From Pantoea eucalypti (GTDB lineage: Bacteria; Pseudomonadota; Gammaproteobacteria; Enterobacterales; Enterobacteriaceae), in NCBI RefSeq assembly GCF_009646115.1, contig NZ_CP045721.1:124001-188000 (forward strand): a DNA stretch of 64,000 bases. Direction: 5' to 3'. Numbering within the stretch: position 1 is the first letter of the stretch; every line of letters begins with the position of its first letter. Positions 17,059 through 25,431 of this stretch are shown here, one piece after another. The notes under the pieces are model-generated. The model did not search any database and was not told the DNA's origin. It saw only the letters and a list, made by a program, of their open reading frames with translations. A program made the translations under genes and the position numbers.

Positions 17059-17449
17059 ATGAGGCAAATTATTTCGCGCGGGCCATTATTATGGCCGCGC
17101 CCGTCCTGGCATATCCTTCAACACCAGAGATCACCGCACATCTTTTATCTACGGTTGTTGGCAGGATTACATTAAAAAATCGTGTTAAACGATATCGATG
17201 GCGCTGAAAACCGTATCAATATGGCGGCATACAGTTTCACCCATAAACCGGTTGTGGCCGCGCTAGTAGGCGCGAAAAATCGCGGTGTAACTAAGCGGGT
17301 AATTGTCATTCTACGACTGAGTAGCCTTAACGCCATCGTGCACAATAAATTCATGGGGGTTGACGATAACACTGTCCAGACGAGTTCTTTTCACTACACC
17401 TCTTCAGCAAAAAAACTAATGCCGAAGTGCGCTGATTATCAGAGGTAAC
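17059..17449 (+). pseudogene. Degenerate phospholipase-D-type nuclease (Nuc-like)
   Basis: Remnants of a Nuc/EndA-type endonuclease like plasmid pKM101 Nuc. A start (ATG 17059, GGAGG upstream) leads to a signal-peptide-like stretch in a shifted frame (AIIMAAPVLAYPSTPE). The next frame carries DGAENRINMAAYSFTHKPVVAALVGAKNRGV. A middle block is missing, then the HKD motif appears as HNKFMGVDDNTVQTSSFHYTSSA. The motif HxK(x)4D itself is intact. A further slip follows: in another frame the text continues AKKTNAEVR. At least two frameshifts and one internal deletion make it nonfunctional. Confidence 0.75.
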
Positions 17450-17478
17450 TTATTCATGAATAAGCAATATGAGAATGA

Positions 17479-18438
17479 ATTTGCACGATTGTCGTCAGAC
17501 TGCCCACGGGCCTCCAGAAAAAGGCCCCTTCTGAAGTAAAACCGGCTGAAAACGTTTCAGGTAATGAGCCTGTAAAACGCACACGGCGGCCATCGATGAG
17601 CCTGCTGGGGCTTCTGCACCTGTTGTGGGAACAGTCTGGTATCAATGTCTGGCACCCTGCTTTCGATAAAAAGAAACGCACTCCTGGCTGGGTGAGCTGG
17701 CGCCTGCAGCAAACGGCTGCCCGGATTCGCATTGGTCGCGTGCCGCTGGAAGAATCCCTGCTGCTCATGGCCATGAAAGATACGCCGCAGGTTATAGTTA
17801 ACCGGGAACACCTGAGAGCGGCCGAAAAGAGCAAAAGGCGGCTCATCGTCGTTTCTGTGCTGGCTGGCTGGAGTGAAACCGGTGAAGCAAGGCTGAAGAC
17901 GATGCTGCCGCTGGGGCTGTTTTCTGGCTTTCCTGACCTGGTTCTGCCGGAGGACGTGCGCCTGCGACTGGAGAGGAGTTTTGGCCGCGAGCTCGGCGAC
18001 TGGCGCAGGGGAATGAAAGTCGTGATTATCGCTGAATCAGAGCCGCCGGAAACATCGTTCAGGAAAATAGACGGGCGTAGCCGGCCGTCCAGCTGCAGTA
18101 CCGTACTCGACGTGGCGCTGATGACGGTCAGCCCACGCTTTATTCCGCTGGATTCCGGCTATGAGGCGGCTGTCGAAGACAAACTGTGGAAGGAAAAACG
18201 TGCCTTCATCAAGCCTCTGCGCTACGACGGAGAGGAAGACGTCTTCCCGGACTTCGTTCTGAAGGACGTGAAAGGCGTGGATGCGCTGCCGATGGAAGTG
18301 TTCGGCATGAACACACCCGAATACCTGCAACGTAAACAGGAAAAAACTGCCCATTATGATGTGGAATACGGTCAGAGCCGTTGGTGGTACTGGGAGGCAG
18401 CAAGCAGAAAGGAAATGCCACCATTCCCGGATGTCTGA
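17479..18438 (+). pseudogene. 5'-truncated DUF1173-like plasmid protein
   Basis: The open frame starts right after a stop at 17476. It already reads as plausible protein before any start codon (VVRLPTGLQKKAPSE, then a Pro/Glu linker), so the 5' part of a longer gene has been lost. The rest, 280 residues from ATG 17596, has a core (LLGLLHLLWEQSGINVWHPAF) and a C-terminal block (RYDGEEDVFPDFVL...MEVFGMNTPEYLQRKQEK) that I associate with DUF1173, a plasmid-linked family of unknown role. The ATG at 17596 could allow a shortened product. It directly abuts the nuclease remnant, as if one deletion joined the two. Confidence 0.6.
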
Positions 18439-18496
18439 AAGTCCTGGCGGGAGTGAGACGCGAAGGTGATTAGCAGGTCACCTTCACTGTGAAGAT

Positions 18497-18724
18497 TTAA
18501 ACAAACTTCAGGACCATATGAGATCCCTGAGTTTTTTTGACTGCTTCGTCAATATAGTGCTGACGAACAGCATCAGTTACGGGTTCACTTTCGTAGGGGG
18601 GTTCAAATTGTTTCATAGTACTTGTTTCAGCCACGAAACCACCCACGACCATTTCACCTTCTGCCCTGATTTTCTTTCCGTCTATATCGAGCATCACATA
18701 TGAACTGGTGCCTGTAATTTTCAT
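18497..18724 (-). CDS. Imm74-like immunity protein
   Basis: A 75-residue protein encoded one base after the PAAR toxin gene, the normal place for a cognate immunity gene. Its pattern (MKITGTSSYVMLDIDGKKIRAEGEM..GGFVA..., EPPYE, ending GSHMVLKF) fits my memory of the Imm74 family of polymorphic-toxin immunity proteins. It should bind and block the C-terminal toxin domain in the cytoplasm. There is no signal peptide, which agrees with a cytoplasmic target such as NAD+. Confidence 0.72.
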   Translation of the reverse strand: MKITGTSSYVMLDIDGKKIRAEGEMVVGGFVAETSTMKQFEPPYESEPVTDAVRQHYIDEAVKKTQGSHMVLKFV

Positions 18725-18725
18725 A

Positions 18726-19889
18726 TCAGTTATCCCTTACAAAAATGACTTTTTCCGTCTGCGATACCGGATCGATTGTAGTGATTTTCGTGACGTTATC
18801 ATTGCCCATCAGGCGCGGTAACTCAACGTTTTCCCATATATTACCTTCACGCAGCGACTGTCCCACGACGGCCCTGACTTCTCCTGATACCTGTTTAGCA
18901 TAGGACGCGGAGACGTCCTCCCAGGCCTTGATGCTCTGGGGGTTATCGAAATCCCATTCAGGCATTTTAATGTTTTTATCCTTGATTGTGGATTCGAGCG
19001 TGACTCCGCCCCGGGACTTGGCTATGCCCTCTGCGACATCAGGGCCACCGACACCTTCAGTCCGTCCTGACCAGAAAAAGGCACTGTCCGGATCGGTCGC
19101 CAGCTGAGGTTCTATTTCTTTCAGGTTGATGAGGCTCTTAGGCGTGTTTCGCCACGTATTGAAGGCTGCGCCTCCTTTTGCGCCGGCAAGGCCGCCTGCA
19201 AACGCACCGCCCAGCGCAAGCCACTTCTGACCGTCAGAGCCCTCTCCCCATAATTTCCCGCCTATATAAGCACCACCATAGCCTCCACCCAGTCCTCCCG
19301 CAAAACCAAGCAGGGCTATCGCCGGCCCAGCCAGGACAGCTGTGGCAGCAAGGCCTACGCCAAGTAGTACTCTGTCAACCCAGTCCGGAATTTCCGGACT
19401 GATTGCGTCAGTCTGCTCTTTACTGCCACCAATAAAGACGTTGGGTGAGCCGTCGCTGATCACACCGCTGCATGCCAGGCGATCTCCCGTCCGGGCAGCA
19501 GGCAGTCCGTTGATGTAGACGCGTGAAGACCCTTCTGCCACGCGTTGCAGGGCCGGACCGTGTTCGTCACAGTCACCCACGGACATATGCGACATCACCG
19601 CCGGCCTTCCATTAATAAACACATTTGATGAACCGGTGACCAGATGGCCGGTTTCGTGGTGGGGTGCCCATGACATGCTGCCAAGAACTTCTCCCAGCCC
19701 GCCACCACCTGCAGCACCGGCGACCGTCGCCGCCAGGGCTACCGCTCCGACACCCCCTGTGGCCAGCGTGAACGCCGCGCCGGCAATTGCCCCGCCTATC
19801 AGACCAAGCACCAGCCAGCCTTTAGAGGCAGAGTGTTCTATGCCATCCCCCACCCGTGCAGCGGAAAAGGCTTCTGCTGCACCACTCAT
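18726..19889 (-). CDS. Type VI PAAR effector, ADP-ribosyl-cyclase-like toxin tip
   Basis: 387 residues. A prePAAR motif (AARVGDGIEH, residues 10-19) is followed by a transmembrane pair (about 24-66), a PAAR repeat domain with GSSNVFINGRPA and GSPNVFIGG (about 75-155), a second transmembrane region (about 172-212) and a C-terminal toxin (about 265-387). In the toxin, Trp273 (FFWSGR), Glu299 (TLEST), Trp323 (IKAWEDVS) and Glu356 (NVELPRL) line up by eye with CD38 Trp125, Glu146, Trp189 and Glu226. I infer NAD+-consuming cyclase or glycohydrolase activity. The gene follows a DcrB-type chaperone (4-bp overlap) and precedes an Imm74-like gene. No T6SS core genes are in the window. The PAAR call is firm; the toxin call rests on manual alignment. 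Confidence 0.85.
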   Translation of the reverse strand: MSGAAEAFSAARVGDGIEHSASKGWLVLGLIGGAIAGAAFTLATGGVGAVALAATVAGAAGGGGLGEVLGSMSWAPHHETGHLVTGSSNVFINGRPAVMSHMSVGDCDEHGPALQRVAEGSSRVYINGLPAARTGDRLACSGVISDGSPNVFIGGSKEQTDAISPEIPDWVDRVLLGVGLAATAVLAGPAIALLGFAGGLGGGYGGAYIGGKLWGEGSDGQKWLALGGAFAGGLAGAKGGAAFNTWRNTPKSLINLKEIEPQLATDPDSAFFWSGRTEGVGGPDVAEGIAKSRGGVTLESTIKDKNIKMPEWDFDNPQSIKAWEDVSASYAKQVSGEVRAVVGQSLREGNIWENVELPRLMGNDNVTKITTIDPVSQTEKVIFVRDN

Positions 19890-20692
19890 TTTTCATTTAT
19901 CCGCTGACTGAGGTAGGCCTCAACGGCTTCAGTTGTATCCAGACCGTCAATACCCCGGACACTTCTGGCCAGAAGCAGGCTTGATATCAGTCCCGGTATT
20001 CTGGCACCGGTCATCTCCCACAGCGCAAAGCGGCCTGCATGCTCACCGTCAGGTATCGGAGATAGCATCAGCGGTTCGCCGGCAGCGTCAAAAAACAGAT
20101 AGCTGCCGTTCCTTGCCCGGATAAGATCAATGGATGAGTACAGGTCAGAAATTGAAGGGAACACGGTCAGTTCGCGGCTGTCACGGTCAAAGCAGAAAAA
20201 GATTTCCTGACTGTCGGCAGGGATCTGGCTGCGCCGTGCGGGCGAACCTTGTGCATCGTCCGGAAACGTAATGCTGTCCGTGATGCTGTCATAAATACGG
20301 CTATGGTAATCGTCAAACGCATCCGGGCAGGTGCCAACGAAGCAGAGCAGCTTTTTACCTGTACTGTTTTCAGATGTCAGTACAACCCTTTGCTTCTGAA
20401 AGATGATTCTTTCGCCGGATTTGAAACTGTAAAACAGTTCCAGCGCCTGCCTGCCATTTATTTCGGTAAGCCGGGCATGATTGAGTGAGAGATCCTGCAG
20501 AGTAGCCTGCAGTTCAGATGACAGCTTCTGGGATACTGACTTAAGCGTGTCTTCTGCCGCAGCTGTTGCACGTGAAATCACGAAGGTGAATTCATTGGCA
20601 TTCGTATGGCTGAGGGTAAAGAGGTTCATGGTGCGATCGCGAAATACGTCAGGCACCGTAATGTTGCAGTCCTGCAGGGTATATTCAGACAT
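19886..20692 (-). CDS. EagR-type (DcrB/DUF1795) effector chaperone, extended
   Basis: 268 residues. Residues 1 to about 145 form a DcrB/DUF1795 domain (TLQDCNITVPDVFRDRTMNLFTL... LTEINGRQALELFYSF), the fold of Eag chaperones that shield the N-terminal transmembrane helices of prePAAR effectors before loading onto VgrG. The gene overlaps the PAAR effector by 4 bp and lies upstream of it, the canonical eag-effector order. About 110 extra residues follow (SQEIFFCFDRDSRELTVFPSISDLYSSI..., ending in helices), which simple Eag proteins of roughly 140-150 residues lack. That domain is unrecognised. Confidence 0.82.
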   Translation of the reverse strand: MSEYTLQDCNITVPDVFRDRTMNLFTLSHTNANEFTFVISRATAAAEDTLKSVSQKLSSELQATLQDLSLNHARLTEINGRQALELFYSFKSGERIIFQKQRVVLTSENSTGKKLLCFVGTCPDAFDDYHSRIYDSITDSITFPDDAQGSPARRSQIPADSQEIFFCFDRDSRELTVFPSISDLYSSIDLIRARNGSYLFFDAAGEPLMLSPIPDGEHAGRFALWEMTGARIPGLISSLLLARSVRGIDGLDTTEAVEAYLSQRINEK

Positions 20693-20910
20693 GTAAAGCT
20701 TCTCCGTGGCGATTCAGTCCGGACCAGAATATCAACGTTTATAAAAATGATCTCCCTATGATCCTGTCCGAAAGTTAATCCTGGAGGAGATGCAACAGGC
20801 CGTGGTGCTGTATGCCTCGCGCAATATTATTCCGCGGCCTTTGCACCATCTGGCGGGAAGGCTACAGGTACGCCAATGCAGTCGTCATGCCAGATGACTT
20901 TCAGAAACGT
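20693..20910. other. Spacer with possible short coding remnant
   Basis: Between the chaperone start and the terminator of the RES gene. A 36-codon frame on the + strand (20790-20900, MQQAVVLYASRNIIPRP...) has a GGAGGAG-like ribosome site but no recognised relatives. It may be the tail of a lost gene. Nothing else was seen. Confidence 0.25.
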
Positions 20911-20938
20911 AAAAAGGCGGGGTGCCCTTTTCCGCCTT
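20911..20938 (-). terminator. Rho-independent terminator of the RES gene
   Basis: Read on the minus strand: AAGGCGG, an 11-base loop, CCGCCTT and then a T-run. It begins a few bases after the stop codon at 20942. Confidence 0.8.
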
Positions 20939-20941
20939 AAT

Positions 20942-22315
20942 TCAAGTTCCTTCAGTCCCTACTGACATCCGGTCAGTCTGAGCGCCCCCGGTCAGGTCAG
21001 CACTGAACTTCAGCGCAATGCCAGCAGGAAAAGTGTCATACTGTACACCGGTTACAAAATGTACCATAAGGCCTGCAGTATCCATCACAAGATCTGCTTT
21101 CTTAAATTTTTTATGAAGGTTATTAGATGGAGAAGAATTAAGTTTCGCTTGGTCCAAAGAGGTAATCGAAGGGCTGGGATACCAAATGTCATCTTCGGCA
21201 TTTTCGTACATTTCAGCCCTGTATTTTACACCATTCGCACCTCCATTTTTCACGCGAGACGAATTTCTGAACAGAACGATATTATATTTAGCATCATCCT
21301 TATTTTCGGGGTGTGCACTCTGCGTTGAATGAAACATTATGCCGTCCAGCTTTAGTGAATCAGAAATGCTGAGGTATTCGGATACGGCCTGCGTTATCAG
21401 ATATTCGCTGTCCGTCCGGGCCGCTGTTACGGGGACCGTCAGCTTTCGAGATAATGTTCTGAGGAACGAGGTGACTTCTATCTGGCCACGAGTTTCCGGA
21501 TCGAACAGGCTGCCCTCCTTTATTACAATGTTCTCAAGCGCCGACAGGTCAAGAATACGCATCGGGCGTGTTGGTCTGAAGGGTGCAACTACAACCACGC
21601 TTCCTACAGCGGGCCGGACCTCAGCAATTGCCGTTTCACGACTGGCTGCGCCGTAGAATACCGGCACACCCGGAGCGTTCATCCTTCCGGCTCGAGCCTT
21701 GGCAGAAGGTGGCGGACCGAAATTGCGCTCAGGATGTTCTAGCTCTGCTTTGATTTTATCGTAATCATCAAAGGCTCTCGCCCTGTACATAACATCATTC
21801 TCATCAATGGTTCTGACTGTCGCTCCGGATGAAATGTATGCTTGTTCCACGCCTGAAAATATCCGGTCAAGAAAGGTGCGCAGACTGCTGTTGAAATAGC
21901 GACTTTCGGTCTCTAGCGATGTCTTGAGTTTTTTCCATGTGTAATCAAACTCCGTTACTTCAAACGCATCTTTAACATAAACGTAGAATTCACTGTACGT
22001 TTCATTGTCCCATTCATTATGTTTCTCACAGAGAAGATCAAATATATCCTGGCACGCCGCCTCATCCACGCCCAGTTCCTCTGAGATGACTTCCTCAGTG
22101 GTTGCCCCAAACGCATAGTTTTCGTTTTCAAAATATGATGTGTAATAACCATTAAATACTGCATGCATACGGTCCGCAATGTCACTTAGCTCAACAGTGC
22201 TTTCAGCACGCCCGCAATAACTACACGGTTCCCCGCTTTGTACATGCGAACGGATGTGCTGGCTGACGTAAGCGTCTTCGATGCAAACGTCACAGATGTA
22301 CTTTTCTTCGTCCAT
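20942..22315 (-). CDS. RES-domain protein with zinc-ribbon/HEPN-RES N-terminus
   Basis: 457 residues. The N-terminus has two CxxC pairs (Cys8-Cys11, Cys31-Cys34), a small zinc ribbon, followed by about 130 helical acidic residues of the kind placed before RES domains (HEPN/RES N-terminal region). The RES domain spans about 170-370: MYRARAF (177-182), GRMNAPGVPVFYGAASRETAIAEVRP (210-235) with the expected Arg/Tyr/Glu positions, and KYNIVLF. RES toxins of RES-Xre pairs degrade NAD+. Here no Xre-type antitoxin gene adjoins, so this longer form is either self-controlled or part of the divergent HEPN island. About 90 unassigned residues follow the RES core. Confidence 0.8.
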   Translation of the reverse strand: MDEEKYICDVCIEDAYVSQHIRSHVQSGEPCSYCGRAESTVELSDIADRMHAVFNGYYTSYFENENYAFGATTEEVISEELGVDEAACQDIFDLLCEKHNEWDNETYSEFYVYVKDAFEVTEFDYTWKKLKTSLETESRYFNSSLRTFLDRIFSGVEQAYISSGATVRTIDENDVMYRARAFDDYDKIKAELEHPERNFGPPPSAKARAGRMNAPGVPVFYGAASRETAIAEVRPAVGSVVVVAPFRPTRPMRILDLSALENIVIKEGSLFDPETRGQIEVTSFLRTLSRKLTVPVTAARTDSEYLITQAVSEYLSISDSLKLDGIMFHSTQSAHPENKDDAKYNIVLFRNSSRVKNGGANGVKYRAEMYENAEDDIWYPSPSITSLDQAKLNSSPSNNLHKKFKKADLVMDTAGLMVHFVTGVQYDTFPAGIALKFSADLTGGAQTDRMSVGTEGT

Positions 22316-22511
22316 AGTTTTTAGGCTTTTATCTGACCGGATGATGTCTTTTCATTTTACCGGATGACTCTGCTCTGGCACGCATTTCTTTGTTTACACA
22401 GTGACCAGTCATGAGGCAAAAGGTGACTGGTAAATAGGCCTGACATTGACACCAGGTGCAGGCATACTTTATAGCTCTCAACTTACACTTTTTCGTTAGG
22501 GGTGATTGGTG

Positions 22512-23186
22512 ATGGAACAACACACCTTCATAGACCGTTTTTTTCAGAGCAGTAAAGAACTAACTGACTTCAGGAACATGGGGGAACGTGACATAAACAC
22601 GCTCTTCAGCTTCCTTAATAACCTGCATTCATTTCAAGATCGCATTCTTATTGAATTTGATTTAAGCATTGCTCAATACCCGGAATTCAAGCTTCTGAGA
22701 ATTATCAGAAATTATTTCCATCATGTCGGGGATGTTTATGAATTCAGAGTATTTAATGCCAGGAATGAATTCTCACTCAGTCATACGGAAATGATTATTA
22801 TTCCGGTCTCTGTGATAGCTAAAGCCGTAATGAACACAAAAAAAAGACGTGATGGCTTAAAAGATGTTGAGTCGATATGTGAGTTCATTGATGGGTTTGA
22901 ATATATATCAGAGCAAGACTCTTTTCTGGCTCAGGGGCGATATCTAATTCACGAGGGAAAAAAGTATTTTCCTGGGTTTGACCTTTTTAAGTGTGTTTAT
23001 AATATAACAAATATAATAGCTGACATTTGCCGTAAAACAACAGAATTATCACAGAAAAAATGTGTGCTTTCTCTCGATAGTACTTATACCAGTAATAATA
23101 ATATTGGGAAGTTCAATTTATACTGTCACGCTGGGAGTGTTCCATTTCTCTCAACGGAAGGATATATATTTCCTTCTTCAAGTTGA
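22512..23186 (+). CDS. HEPN-motif protein 1 of the island
   Basis: 224 residues, AT-rich coding. No family recognised by name. The segment FKLLRIIRNYFHHVGD carries Arg68-x4-His73, the HEPN RNase signature, in a predicted helix. The rest is mostly helical with a short beta-rich tail. ATG 22512 follows an AGGGG-like site; TTG 22506 is the alternative. It is the first gene of a five-gene run (HEPN, HNH, HEPN, HEPN, HEPN), divergent from the RES gene with 196 bp between. The HNH gene starts 20 bp later. A role in phage or plasmid defence is inference from context and motif only. Confidence 0.6.
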   Translation: MEQHTFIDRFFQSSKELTDFRNMGERDINTLFSFLNNLHSFQDRILIEFDLSIAQYPEFKLLRIIRNYFHHVGDVYEFRVFNARNEFSLSHTEMIIIPVSVIAKAVMNTKKRRDGLKDVESICEFIDGFEYISEQDSFLAQGRYLIHEGKKYFPGFDLFKCVYNITNIIADICRKTTELSQKKCVLSLDSTYTSNNNIGKFNLYCHAGSVPFLSTEGYIFPSSS

Positions 23187-23206
23187 ATATATGAAGAGGT
23201 CGCATA

Positions 23207-23926
23207 GTGATAAGAAATCTTGAAAGGATGAAACATGCCCTCACTGAGTGGGCTATAAAAGAGGGAATGTTTGGTGACGCCCGTTTTTATACCCAAATGG
23301 AATGGCACGAACGAAAAGAAGATGTGCATGACGATGCGCTGATGGTCATGGTGATTGACGGTAGCGGGTTATGGAGCCTGCTGAACACGGGATGTAACAC
23401 CACTGAATTTGAGGATCTGATTGAGTCGTTTGGTTTCTGGTATGAACTGGGCTATTCCTGGAACATAGGGTTTTATCCAACCGATAATTATGACTATCGC
23501 AGGCTCAATGGTACCTATGCATCAAAACTCTGTGATCCGAGATGGAAACGGAAAGCCTCTCTTGTCAAGGATGTGGCAGGGCAAGAGTGCCAGGACTGTG
23601 GTGCAAAAGGCTATCTGGACGCACATCACTGTTATTACACCACGATAAATCAGGGCTATGAGCCGTGGGAGTATCCGCTCAGTGCATTTCGCGCGCTATG
23701 TTCTGACTGCCACCGGACGCGCCCTGTTCCTGAAATCAGGATGCGTGCCTTCCTGGCTCAGCTGACCCAGTCCCAGCTGGCAGGACTTATTGATGGGCTG
23801 GACAATGGCTTTAACCGTTTTGAGGCAGATTCGTTCATTCAGTTTATGCAGAAAGCGACATTTCTTAAAAAACCTATGGATGAGGCACTCCTGCTTCTCA
23901 AAAAAAATACTGATATCTATGACTGA
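23207..23926 (+). CDS. HNH endonuclease-like protein
   Basis: 239 residues from a GTG start with AGAGGT upstream. An HNH/zinc-finger nuclease core is seen at residues 128-169: CQDCG, LDAHHCYY with the paired histidines 140-141, and LCSDCH. The N-terminal 120 residues have no recognised domain, and a C-terminal helical tail follows. Such proteins usually cut DNA. The compact 20-bp gap after HEPN 1 and 67 bp before HEPN 2 suggest co-transcription. ATG 23228 is a possible shorter start. Confidence 0.75.
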   Translation: MIRNLERMKHALTEWAIKEGMFGDARFYTQMEWHERKEDVHDDALMVMVIDGSGLWSLLNTGCNTTEFEDLIESFGFWYELGYSWNIGFYPTDNYDYRRLNGTYASKLCDPRWKRKASLVKDVAGQECQDCGAKGYLDAHHCYYTTINQGYEPWEYPLSAFRALCSDCHRTRPVPEIRMRAFLAQLTQSQLAGLIDGLDNGFNRFEADSFIQFMQKATFLKKPMDEALLLLKKNTDIYD

Positions 23927-23993
23927 ATTATCTGGAAAAAGTCATAAAAAAGTTATTTTTACAAATCAATATTTAATTTTTTAAGGACAGGAA

Positions 23994-24590
23994 ATGCCAT
24001 CGCATGATTTTAATAATCTTTTTGTCAGGGGCGTTGCTAGGAAGATCAGGGAGTTAAATAATTTAATATTTATGCTGGCCTTAAGAGCTGAGGATATCGA
24101 TAAGGGTTTTTCTTTCAATGAAAGCGCCAAGCTAGTCTTTGGCTGGCCTGCTCATATAACTAACATGTATGAATATCGTATGATGTGGGATGTTGACTAT
24201 AATCGTTTATATCAGATATGCATAATATCTCACTGTTCAGAACTAGAATATTTTTTTAAAACTCTTTTTGATAAATATCCACATCTTCCAAAAAAAAATA
24301 ATAACTTCTACCAAAGGTTTGGTCTTGTTATAGAGGAACTGCAAAAAACGGGGATAGATTTTACCTCCATTCAGCAAGATATTGATCTGGTAAGTATTGC
24401 TTTTCAGGTCAGGCATATTGGTATCCATAACATGAGCATTGTGGATGAATACTTTCAGAAAAACACGAAGGGGCTTGGAACGCTGGGACAACCCTTCGTC
24501 GTAACTCAGGAATTTGTGACAGATACCTCAACGGCTATCGATAAGATCCTCAAGCACCTCGACGACGCTCTTCCTCCTGTACCCGCCTGA
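23994..24590 (+). CDS. HEPN-motif protein 2 of the island
   Basis: 198 residues, AT-rich in its first two thirds, with a ribosome site AAGGA 8 bp upstream. The segment IAFQVRHIGIHNMSIVD contains Arg140-x4-His145, the HEPN catalytic pair, near the end of a helical protein. An earlier patch (IISHCSELEYFFKTLF) is typical of the first long helices of HEPN nucleases. No named family is recognised. Expected activity is RNA cleavage, or a role as a toxin or antitoxin partner. This is inferred. Confidence 0.62.
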   Translation: MPSHDFNNLFVRGVARKIRELNNLIFMLALRAEDIDKGFSFNESAKLVFGWPAHITNMYEYRMMWDVDYNRLYQICIISHCSELEYFFKTLFDKYPHLPKKNNNFYQRFGLVIEELQKTGIDFTSIQQDIDLVSIAFQVRHIGIHNMSIVDEYFQKNTKGLGTLGQPFVVTQEFVTDTSTAIDKILKHLDDALPPVPA

Positions 24591-24837
24591 TTTTTGCTTT
24601 TCCCGGCGGGACCAGGCATTGAGAGAAGAGTGCCTGGGGAGAAAGTAGTGGCATCACTGAATCCGATCTAAACCAGCGCTGGATGTGAATGAAGGGCACA
24701 GGAGAAAATCGTATGGGAATCTCTTGGAATTCCCAGCCTGCATAATCGGGTCATAGGATTAAACCCAAAAGGTCTTCAGCCGATAAACTAAGTCACAATG
24801 ACTAACAGGAACTCACCTCAGATAAAGGATAACAGTC

Positions 24838-25431
24838 ATGACCCGAGCAATAAGTGACAATGATTACCGTTCGCAGAAAGCCGCGCTTTACAGCTTAATG
24901 GGCGAATTTGCCGTAGAGTTTGAAATCATCTGCTTGAACATGCGCATGGGTATTTCTATGCTGGCAACGCAATCCGGGCTTCAGGATCAGAACATTATGC
25001 AAGCGGCGATGGCTGAATATTCAGCCGCACCGCTGCTGAAAGTATTCCGCTCCATGTTTATGGATTCTAAATGGATCAGCACGGAGGTGGAACAATCCCT
25101 CAAGGACATTAACCGGAGAATGATAAAGCTCACTGAAACCCGTAACCAGTACATCCATGGTACGATTTTCGTAGGATGGGGTAACGGTGATGAAACTGAG
25201 TTTACTCACGCAAACGGACATAAAATTGTCAATACGAGTACAGGAACAGAGATAAAAAATTTCACCGTTGATAAAGAAACCTTCAGGCCGATACTGAAGG
25301 AGTGCCGGGAACTCGCCGCGTTGGTTCAGGAAACGTGGACTGTTGCGCTGTACGGCCATCTTTCAGCGCCGGGTGCAGATGCCGGGACATCTACGGGATC
25401 TCAAGCAAATCAGAGGGAGGAATCGAAATGA
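24838..25431 (+). CDS. HEPN-motif protein 3 of the island
   Basis: 197 residues. The motif region INRRMIKLTETRNQYIHGTIFVGWG includes Arg102-x4-His107 with the frequent Asn after Arg (RNxxxH), a strong HEPN signature. The first 70 residues are hydrophobic-amphipathic helices. The C-terminal 25 residues are Gly/Ser/Glu-rich and disordered. It overlaps HEPN 4 by 4 bp (ATGA), so the two are translationally coupled and perhaps form a complex. It is preceded by 247 bp of spacer, so it may have its own promoter. Confidence 0.65.
   Translation: MTRAISDNDYRSQKAALYSLMGEFAVEFEIICLNMRMGISMLATQSGLQDQNIMQAAMAEYSAAPLLKVFRSMFMDSKWISTEVEQSLKDINRRMIKLTETRNQYIHGTIFVGWGNGDETEFTHANGHKIVNTSTGTEIKNFTVDKETFRPILKECRELAALVQETWTVALYGHLSAPGADAGTSTGSQANQREESK

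Noticed and set aside
20942..22315. Reading the RES protein as an ordinary RES-Xre toxin-antitoxin pair
   Set aside because: No Xre-type gene adjoins on either side, and the protein is three times the usual toxin length.
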